From NCBI GenBank assembly GCA_021785155.1, contig JAJYGE010000048.1, positions 1-10,244 on the forward strand: a DNA stretch of 10,244 nt. The letters run 5' to 3'. Of the stretch, positions 1 through 6,268 are shown in pieces (within the stretch, counting starts at the first letter, position 1; every line of letters begins with the position of its first letter). The notes beneath the pieces were generated by a model. The model was not told the origin of the DNA and ran no database searches. It saw only the letters and a program-made list of their open reading frames with translations. This DNA comes from Planctomycetota bacterium (lineage in GTDB: Bacteria > Planctomycetota > Phycisphaerae > WQYP01). Both the position numbers and the translations under genes were made by a program.

Positions 1-144
1 AACCAGGCTCGGCGTGTGGGGATTACGCTTATACGTCATGCACGCATGTTTGAAATATTTTCCGCATTGGAACTTAATAAGAGATACCGGCTGGAGCCGA
101 TGGCGAGCCACGCACAAATACGCTACCCGCGGCCGGTAGTTTGA
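1..144 (+). CDS. Possible 3' end of a rightward gene (partial, unknown function)
   Basis: Frame 1 is open from the window edge to a TGA at 142-144, giving 47 residues that end in YPRPVV. I recognise no family. A terminator-like hairpin with a T run lies about 55 bases downstream, as expected if a rightward gene ends here and faces the leftward GH20 gene. Against this, a second rightward frame is also open over most of the stretch, and the reading includes several ATA and AGA codons unlike the neighbouring genes. The call therefore rests mainly on position and the hairpin. The upstream flank would settle it. Confidence 0.27.
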   Translation, partial: NQARRVGITLIRHARMFEIFSALELNKRYRLEPMASHAQIRYPRPVV

Positions 145-197
145 GCTATCCAATTGACATGTGCGGATTGTGATCATCATTTTTGTTCCTTTTCCAG

Positions 198-232
198 GCC
201 AGCCCGGACGGATGTATCAGGGGTGGCTTTTT
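198..232 (+). terminator. Rho-independent terminator-like hairpin
   Basis: GCCAGCCC at 198-205 pairs with GGGGTGGC at 220-227 with a single G/G mismatch, and five T follow at 228-232. The T run is on the plus strand only, so it would stop rightward transcription entering from the left. It overlaps the last codons of the leftward GH20 gene and gives no T run for that gene. The 14-base loop and the mismatch make it a modest terminator. Confidence 0.4.
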
Positions 233-2106
233 AACTGAATAATTAATTTTGCGGGAGCACTGGATTGTCCGGATGAATCTATCGCCACAGCGCGAACCAC
301 CATCGGCTTGCCGGACGCACACTGCGCCGCAATAGGCCCGGCGTACCGGATGGAGTGGGCATTGGGCATGGATCCATTGAGGGTGTAATAAATGACCGTG
401 CCGGGTACCGCATCCGTGATACGCACCAGACCAGTTGGTCGTGTGCTCTGAATAATCAGCGCGTTATGGCTGGGATCGCGGGTTGCGGTTGATGTTGCGC
501 CGGCGCTGGCAAAATGAAACGATGGCAGAGGAATACGAAAGTTGTAGCCATTGGCCCGCAACCATAGATACTGTCGTGCGGTGCGTTTAACAAAATTGGA
601 ATAATGCTGTTTTTTTAACGGGGTCCAACTGAGTTCCGCCAGGGCCATTTCTCGTGGTAACAATTGGTAGAACAGATGATGGGCCGTGGAAACGGCCTCG
701 CTCCACAGGCAGGCCTCCGCGCCAAGAAGACGGTAGCGCAGGGATGCGGGCAGCAAAGATGATGGATTAAACTTGTAGGTTTCCCGCAGCGTATCAATTC
801 CGCCCACGGGATGAGGTTCATACTTGAGGTCGCCCTGAGAATGATTGAAATACAGTCTTCTACTCCAGGCGACAATCACATCGTGTCCCAGGCGGGCATC
901 CCGACTTACGATACTTGAACTGTTCCAACATTCAATAACGGTGCCCTTGGGCAAGCCCGCAGCAGGTACATCATTCCAAACCACGGCCCGCCGCCCCTTG
1001 GAGGCCAAAAAACGGGCTAATCTGCGGGCAAAATAATCATGGACTTGGTCCAGCGTCCAGTGTCGCTGCCGCATGAGTTGTTCCGCCGCCGGATCATGCA
1101 GCCACGCCTGCAAATTTACTTCATCGCCTCCAAGATGGATGAATTGACCTGGAAAAAAAGAAACCAGATCGCCAAAGACGATTTTGAGAAAATGAAATGT
1201 CCTTGGACTGGGGCTTAAAGGGGTATTTATTGGGGGCATGGTTTTAGCGTCCGCCAGCCATAAATAAGATGCAATGGCCGCTCTTCCATGACCGGGAATG
1301 TCTATTTCAGGCACAACGGTTATACCGCGTTGGCGCGCATAATTCACAACCGACGCGATCTGGGCGTCCGTGTAAAAGCCTCCGTAGCGCGGGCCATCGG
1401 GGGCGGCGGGCGGACTGCAGAAAGGCGTGGCATTCGGCCGCCAGGCACCGATGGTGGTTAACCGAGGATATTGCGGTATTTCAATACGCCACCCCTGATC
1501 ATCAGTCAGATGCCAGTGAAATATATTCAGCTTGTAATGTGCCGCCACACGAATAAATTTTTCCACCACAGGCACAGGAAAAAAATGACGCACGCAATCC
1601 AGCATGACGCCGCGCCAGCGATAGCGCGGCCAATCGGTAATGGCGACATTATGGATGGCGTTATCGGTTAGGTGAGCGGGATTAAATAACTGTTCAAAAG
1701 TTTGCAGGGCATAAAACAGGCCATGGCCGGTATTGGCGGAAAGTGCCGCCCCATGACGGGTGACCTCAAGCCGGTAGCCCTCGCGGCCAAGTTGTGGATC
1801 GGCAGCCGAAGTGGAAAGTGTGATCTGCGCCGGGCCGGTGGATGCAACTTTTGCGGTAATGCCGCGCTGTTTCAGAAAGCGTTGCATAAAGCGGGCAACA
1901 TTGCGTTGCGCGGGATTGACCGCCACGATGCGCACCGAAGCCGGAACTTGCCATTTGGCCTTGTAGGCGGCGACCTGCCGGGGCAGCGGTATCAGGCCCA
2001 GTTTGGTAACAGAAAAATTGCCATTAAGCGCCGCCGCCCGGGTGATTGCCGGTATAAAAGCCAACGCGGACAATATACCAATAGCACAAACATGTGATGC
2101 GCGCAT
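217..2106 (-). CDS. Exported GH20 beta-N-acetylhexosaminidase
   Basis: A 629-residue glycoside hydrolase family 20 enzyme, expected to cleave terminal beta-linked GlcNAc or GalNAc from glycan chains outside the cytoplasmic membrane. Residues 1-25 form a signal peptide with a hydrophobic core and an A-rich cleavage region. Residues about 37-155 fit the GH20 N-terminal alpha/beta domain, and about 160-500 the catalytic barrel. Visible catalytic features are the substrate-binding Arg in WRGVMLD (R165), HWHLTDDQGWR at 197-207, and HLGGDEV with the Asp-Glu pair D328-E329, which fixes and activates the acetamido group and donates the proton. Trp residues of WND (W377) and CLWSE (W468) line the pocket. 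Residues about 550-625 resemble the chitobiase C-terminal domain (IYYTLNGS). AGGAAA at 2112-2117 sits 5 bases before the ATG. It is the last gene of the operon, 36 bases after the MFS gene. Family and catalysis are secure; the natural substrate is not. Confidence 0.95.
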   Translation of the reverse strand: MRASHVCAIGILSALAFIPAITRAAALNGNFSVTKLGLIPLPRQVAAYKAKWQVPASVRIVAVNPAQRNVARFMQRFLKQRGITAKVASTGPAQITLSTSAADPQLGREGYRLEVTRHGAALSANTGHGLFYALQTFEQLFNPAHLTDNAIHNVAITDWPRYRWRGVMLDCVRHFFPVPVVEKFIRVAAHYKLNIFHWHLTDDQGWRIEIPQYPRLTTIGAWRPNATPFCSPPAAPDGPRYGGFYTDAQIASVVNYARQRGITVVPEIDIPGHGRAAIASYLWLADAKTMPPINTPLSPSPRTFHFLKIVFGDLVSFFPGQFIHLGGDEVNLQAWLHDPAAEQLMRQRHWTLDQVHDYFARRLARFLASKGRRAVVWNDVPAAGLPKGTVIECWNSSSIVSRDARLGHDVIVAWSRRLYFNHSQGDLKYEPHPVGGIDTLRETYKFNPSSLLPASLRYRLLGAEACLWSEAVSTAHHLFYQLLPREMALAELSWTPLKKQHYSNFVKRTARQYLWLRANGYNFRIPLPSFHFASAGATSTATRDPSHNALIIQSTRPTGLVRITDAVPGTVIYYTLNGSMPNAHSIRYAGPIAAQCASGKPMVVRAVAIDSSGQSSAPAKLIIQLKSHP

Positions 2107-2142
2107 AAATGTTTCCTAAAAAGGCAGTCTCAAATTTCCGGT

Positions 2143-3963
2143 TCACGCGTGTGCTTCCGCCGGTAAGCCATTGCCGCTACGAAATATCTCCTCAATTTCT
2201 TCAAGGGACTTATTTTTTGTTTCCGGCAACAGGAATGCGGCGGTCAGAAAATAAACCACCGTACATCCAGCAAAAATAAAGAATACAGTGGCGTAGCCAT
2301 ATCGACCAACAGTGGGCAGAAATAAAGCCGCGATGACCGTGGAGACGCTCTGGTTGATTAAAAGAGCGATGCTCATGCCGGAAGAACGAATGCGTGTCGG
2401 CATTAATTCCGATAATGCCAGCCATACGCACACACCAGGACCGGCGGCAAAAAATACGATAAAGGCCAATAGCGTCAATGCCGTTAAATCGCCGTTGAAT
2501 GTACTGGGAATCGGTGTGATCCAGGCGTGGTCAATTTTCAAAGGGGCTTTGCGGGCCGCCGCGAGATTGGCAAATGGGTTGGAAAAAAAAGCAATGACGC
2601 CATTGGCGGGGATACTTCCGGATCGCGTGATATGCACTATTGAGGCCGTTTGACTGTCTGAACGCATGGCATTCGTGGCAGCAGTGAAATCACCATAGGA
2701 GTAGATGACCGTCAAGGTAACGGGGTGGGCGGCAACCGGTGCGGCGGTCTGATGAAGTAATTTCGCCGCCATGGCAGAATTAAATGGCAAGGTCAGACTC
2801 TGGCGGGGTGTGATCATCGCGTTCAATAATTTGGCACAATCAACGCGATTGCGTTCGGAGTGGTGAAACATAAGACCGGTACAAAGCAGCGACACAATAA
2901 TGCCGGCACTGCCAATGGATAGCAACTTCTTTCGGCCAATACGATCCACCAGCAACACGCCGACAATGGTCATTAAAAAATTCATGATGGTGAAAATAAG
3001 ATAACCCCAATGTGCCTGGAAATCATTCAGGCCAGCTTGAATGAGAATTGTAGTATTGTAACCAATGATGGAATTTATCCCCGTGGCCTGATTACACGCC
3101 AGGATGACACACGCGAGCAGAAAGGGCAGCACGTAACGGCGTTGCAGAAGTGATTGGCGTCTGACGATACCGCCATTTCCCCCACCGTCCGCGCGCTGGA
3201 TTTCCGCTGCCGCCATCGCTTCCATTTCCGACATCTCAATATCTGCGTGTTGGGGCAATCGTGACCGCAGTAAGGCGGCCTGGGCACCGGTGCGATTGCC
3301 TTTGCGAAACAACCATCGCGGGGATTCGGCCACAAAAAGACTGCCTATAACGAACAGTACCCCCGGCAACAGCGTGGTCCAGAAAATGCTGCGCCACGCC
3401 ATATCTTTGAAAGCAAACAACTCCGCGGCATTATGAAGTTTACTTACGGCAGCCACGCGCATGGAGAAATACATGGCGATTACAGCGGCTACGACAATTC
3501 CCAATGTCAGCAACCATTGAAATATCGCCGTGCCACGACCCCGGCTCTCCGGCATCAGGCACTCGGCGAGATAAAGCGGCAACACCACGCCAATTATTCC
3601 ACCGCTAATGCCTTGCAGCAGCCGTCCCAGCAGCAGCGGGGTGTAACCATGCGACATTGCAATAATGGGAATGCTGATGACAAATAGAACACCGCTGACG
3701 GTCATCATTGTTTTTCGGCCCAGCCAATCGGCCAACAAACCGGCGAAGAGTGTGGCAATCACGCTACCCAATAGAACCGCTGCCACAATGATTGATATTT
3801 GCCCTGGATTCAAACCCGAAGTTGCTTCGAGATATGGTAGTGCGCCGGCGATGATCCCTACATCAATGCCGTAAAGCAGTCCGCCCAGCCCGGCAACCAG
3901 CAATAACATTGCGTTGTAGCGGCGTAAGGCAGCCGGGCTTTTCTCAATCAGATGTGTGGCCAT
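2143..3963 (-). CDS. Sugar-porter family MFS transporter with large periplasmic insertion
   Basis: A 606-residue inner-membrane sugar transporter of the MFS sugar porter group, probably a proton symporter. Diagnostic motifs appear in the right order: GLLADWLGRK at 75-84, PESRGR at 138-143, ESPRWLF at 213-219, NQATGIN at 291-297, DRIGRKK at 340-346, and the C-terminal PETKNKSLEEI at 580-590. About twelve hydrophobic segments can be traced. Most family members have 450-500 residues. The excess is a polar stretch at about 367-492 between the ninth and tenth helices, which by family topology faces the periplasm. I chose the ATG at 3961-3963 because AGGAA lies 7 bases upstream and the protein then begins just before the first helix; the open frame running to 4173 would add a polar 70-residue extension overlapping the kinase gene. 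It lies between the kinase and the hexosaminidase, so an amino sugar or small glycan product is the likely cargo, but specificity cannot be read from the motifs. Confidence 0.92.
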   Translation of the reverse strand: MATHLIEKSPAALRRYNAMLLLVAGLGGLLYGIDVGIIAGALPYLEATSGLNPGQISIIVAAVLLGSVIATLFAGLLADWLGRKTMMTVSGVLFVISIPIIAMSHGYTPLLLGRLLQGISGGIIGVVLPLYLAECLMPESRGRGTAIFQWLLTLGIVVAAVIAMYFSMRVAAVSKLHNAAELFAFKDMAWRSIFWTTLLPGVLFVIGSLFVAESPRWLFRKGNRTGAQAALLRSRLPQHADIEMSEMEAMAAAEIQRADGGGNGGIVRRQSLLQRRYVLPFLLACVILACNQATGINSIIGYNTTILIQAGLNDFQAHWGYLIFTIMNFLMTIVGVLLVDRIGRKKLLSIGSAGIIVSLLCTGLMFHHSERNRVDCAKLLNAMITPRQSLTLPFNSAMAAKLLHQTAAPVAAHPVTLTVIYSYGDFTAATNAMRSDSQTASIVHITRSGSIPANGVIAFFSNPFANLAAARKAPLKIDHAWITPIPSTFNGDLTALTLLAFIVFFAAGPGVCVWLALSELMPTRIRSSGMSIALLINQSVSTVIAALFLPTVGRYGYATVFFIFAGCTVVYFLTAAFLLPETKNKSLEEIEEIFRSGNGLPAEAHA

Positions 3964-3970
3964 CACTGAA

Positions 3971-3975
3971 TTCCT
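3971..3975 (-). promoter_or_regulatory. Ribosome binding site fixing the MFS transporter start
   Basis: AGGAA on the minus strand lies 7 bases before the ATG at 3961-3963. It supports this start over the longer open frame that reaches 4173 inside the preceding kinase gene. Confidence 0.7.
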
Positions 3976-4010
3976 GTCTGTCACAATACTGCCATGGCGT
4001 TGCTGAATTG

Positions 4011-5408
4011 TCACGCCGTAGCGCCTTGAATTACCGGCAACTCGGTGGCCGGTAATCCTAAGATTGTCTGAAAAAATGAAGCCTTGCCACGTATGCCGGG
4101 AAACTCTGATACGTAGACCTCTCGCCACTGCCGCAGGAACGTGCCGACTCGGGCTTTTTCCACCAATGCCCAAACCGCACCACCAAAGCCCGCCCCGAAT
4201 GCGGAGGCCGCCACCGCGCCAAGCCCGCGGGCTGTGGCGGCCAGTCGTTGCGTCTGCCGAACCTGATTATGCAGACAGGTTTCCGCAAGTCTCTGAGATT
4301 CGTCAACAATATTTCCAAGTTCCATCCAGTTTCCACTTTGCATCGCCGCCATTGCCGCTGGAATCAGTTGATGACTTTCGTGATCATACTGTTCCAGACG
4401 TGAAAGCAGTGATTGGGCGGAAAATTCTTTCAAATTGCTCTCGCGCAACGCCTGCCGAGCCGCCTGGACACTTTCCGGCCCACTGCGGAATATGGCCTCC
4501 ATACACTCTCCCGGTCGGTGCGTGAAATCCCGCCACAGTTGCACACATGTTGCCGCGCGTTTGCTTACCCGGTTGTATGCCGCTCCGGCGCTGCCGGTTT
4601 TATGAGCAGAAACACCGCTGACGGCAATGGCAAAAGTTAAGTCATCAGGCAACGCTGCGGAACCAATGGTTCGTGAATCATAAAAATCAAACGCTGTTAA
4701 TTTTCCCGGGGTGGAACATAATATTGCGGTATGGTCCTGACTGCCGCCGCGTGTTCCTACGCCAGTATCCGCACCGTGATCGCGCCACGCCCGCCCGCTT
4801 TCAATACAGCCCAGAAAATCTCCCATCGCCACCGGGTCTTGTGGAAGCCCGATATTTTCCGAGGCGAATAAATCCGCATTACTCTGGGCCAACGCCAGAT
4901 AAAAACCCACAATGAGGCAACTGGAACTGCTCAATCCGGCGGCAGCCGGCAAATCGCTGATAAAAGCCACATCCGCACCTCGCATCGGTGCCGAGACCAT
5001 GCCAGCCAGTCGCCGCGCTACGGTAGCCGGATACACCGACCAACCGTGCGGCTTTGCGCCCGCGGAGGTTGAGACATCCAGTTCTGTAACGCTTCCATTC
5101 TGCGCATCGAGCATTCGTAAACGCGCATCGGATCGCGCCGAAACACAAAAGCAAATGCCCCGGTCAATAGCTCCAAGGATGCTGCGACCCCGGCAATAGT
5201 CCGTGTGCTTGCCCAGAAATTCCAAACGACCGGGCACAAACCAACGATGTATCGGCTGCGACTGGGGCTTTAATTGTGCGGTCAGCCCCACATGCGCCGC
5301 GGCAAATAAGCGTCGTTTTGCCACACTGACATCCATCCATTCATTTTCCGGCACCCATAGGGATCGACTTGCCGCATCGATCGAAACTGGAACCTGTATT
5401 GGACTCAT
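4011..5408 (-). CDS. GHMP-family sugar kinase, galactokinase-like
   Basis: A 465-residue cytoplasmic kinase of the GHMP superfamily, nearest in pattern to galactokinases, which phosphorylate the anomeric C1 of galactose (or GalNAc in some members). The three family motifs are present: PGRLEFLGKHTDY at 59-71, LPAAAGLSSSSCL at 153-165 (ATP phosphate loop), and GAGFGGAVWAL at 405-415. GGSQDH at 221-226 sits where galactokinases carry their catalytic Asp (D225 here), and R61 matches the conserved Arg of motif 1. The usual GEHTDY reads GKHTDY, so a Glu that helps hold the sugar in galactokinases is a Lys (K67). It also has about 50 residues before motif 1, and the total exceeds the usual 380-400. 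The start is set by an ATGA overlap with the nucleotidylyltransferase gene, which suggests translational coupling; a longer open frame to 5591 would be almost wholly inside that gene. The sugar may be galactose, GalNAc, GlcNAc or another hexose, and the operon favours an amino sugar or a galactose-containing disaccharide. Confidence 0.87.
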   Translation of the reverse strand: MSPIQVPVSIDAASRSLWVPENEWMDVSVAKRRLFAAAHVGLTAQLKPQSQPIHRWFVPGRLEFLGKHTDYCRGRSILGAIDRGICFCVSARSDARLRMLDAQNGSVTELDVSTSAGAKPHGWSVYPATVARRLAGMVSAPMRGADVAFISDLPAAAGLSSSSCLIVGFYLALAQSNADLFASENIGLPQDPVAMGDFLGCIESGRAWRDHGADTGVGTRGGSQDHTAILCSTPGKLTAFDFYDSRTIGSAALPDDLTFAIAVSGVSAHKTGSAGAAYNRVSKRAATCVQLWRDFTHRPGECMEAIFRSGPESVQAARQALRESNLKEFSAQSLLSRLEQYDHESHQLIPAAMAAMQSGNWMELGNIVDESQRLAETCLHNQVRQTQRLAATARGLGAVAASAFGAGFGGAVWALVEKARVGTFLRQWREVYVSEFPGIRGKASFFQTILGLPATELPVIQGATA

Positions 5409-6268
5409 AGCCGCACCGCCAGACCGGCCACCCGCGCCGCCACCGCTTGAATATCGGATCGCTGTGATAAATCCAGCACCGCCTGATCGCAAGGCACAAC
5501 CGTATAGTTCACCCCAAGTTTGCGCATGGAGACCATAACGGCATTCGGGAGTTCTAATTCTCCGCGAGCTGAAACCGGTGTGGCTTCGCACGCGGCAAAA
5601 ATGCGATGATCAAACCGCCAGCAATTCATGCTCAAGAGTACCGGTTCAGGCAAGGTTGCCAGAAACTCGGAGGTGGGCTTTTCAATAATCGCTTCCAGAT
5701 GACCATGGTTGTCGCATTGCACAATCGCAAAGTGACACAGCCGGTCCGCGGTAATATTAGAGCCAAGCAGCATTCCATCGCGTTGAAAACCCACCACGCC
5801 GGGTGATGAAAGTTCACACAAGGGGTGTAGCGCCGCCGGCGGATAATAATTATCCGAATTCAGAACAAGAAAGGGATCGTCGCCGGCAAATTTACGGGCC
5901 GCCAATAAGGCGTCCGCGGTGCCGCGCGGCGCAGGCTGTATCGCAAATGACATCCGCAAGCGGCTGGAAAAGTCCGCACGGCCATAATAACGGCGAATTT
6001 CGTGGTGTGTCGGGCCGATGACCAGGCAAACCTCACGAATGCCCGCGTCAGCCAGAAGCGTTAGCACGTAATCCAGAAAAGGTCGGTCAAATGGGATCAT
6101 GGCTTTCAGCCCCGAGCTTGCCGCCGCATCCTGTTGCGCAACCAGTGAAACCCGTGGGTCGGCTTTTCGCATGCGCGTGCCCATTCCTGCCGCTAGAATG
6201 ACGGCTTTGCGCGCCGTGTGTACAGAGCTATTCGAATGGGAATGCATCATTTGTCGGCAGCAATCCAT
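5405..6268 (-). CDS. Sugar-1-phosphate nucleotidylyltransferase
   Basis: A 287-residue cytoplasmic enzyme of the NTP-transferase (GT-A fold) family, which joins a sugar-1-phosphate to an NTP and gives an NDP-sugar and pyrophosphate. The N-terminal nucleotide-binding signature KAVILAAGMGTRM is at 21-33, KAMIPF with the expected Lys at 55-60, PRGTADALLAAR at 114-125, a metal-site Asp in NSDN at 137-140 (D139), and EKP at 196-198. ARGELELPNAV at 234-244 resembles the product-side segment of hexose-1-phosphate uridylyl/thymidylyltransferases. There is no left-handed helix domain, so it is not a full GlmU. The ATG at 6268 has AAGGA 8 bases upstream and makes a 22-base overlap with the deaminase gene; ATG codons at 6250 (ATGA overlap) and 6247 are alternatives without a clear ribosome site. 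The downstream kinase starts inside its stop codon, so the two probably act in sequence. The base and sugar used are unknown. Confidence 0.87.
   Translation of the reverse strand: MDCCRQMMHSHSNSSVHTARKAVILAAGMGTRMRKADPRVSLVAQQDAAASSGLKAMIPFDRPFLDYVLTLLADAGIREVCLVIGPTHHEIRRYYGRADFSSRLRMSFAIQPAPRGTADALLAARKFAGDDPFLVLNSDNYYPPAALHPLCELSSPGVVGFQRDGMLLGSNITADRLCHFAIVQCDNHGHLEAIIEKPTSEFLATLPEPVLLSMNCWRFDHRIFAACEATPVSARGELELPNAVMVSMRKLGVNYTVVPCDQAVLDLSQRSDIQAVAARVAGLAVRL

Noticed and set aside
1702..2097. 131-codon rightward frame opposite the GH20 N-terminus
   Set aside because: It is antisense to the signal peptide and N-terminal domain of a gene with a complete set of family motifs.
3964..4173. 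70-residue N-terminal extension of the MFS frame
   Set aside because: It is polar, overlaps the end of the kinase gene, and the internal ATG at 3963 has a good ribosome site just before the first membrane helix.
4064..4525. 153-codon rightward frame opposite the kinase gene
   Set aside because: It is antisense to a well-supported coding region, Pro/Arg-rich, and has no family motif; a shadow of the real gene.
5409..5591. 61-residue N-terminal extension of the kinase frame
   Set aside because: It lies wholly within the nucleotidylyltransferase gene; the ATGA overlap start gives a normal N-terminus for the family.
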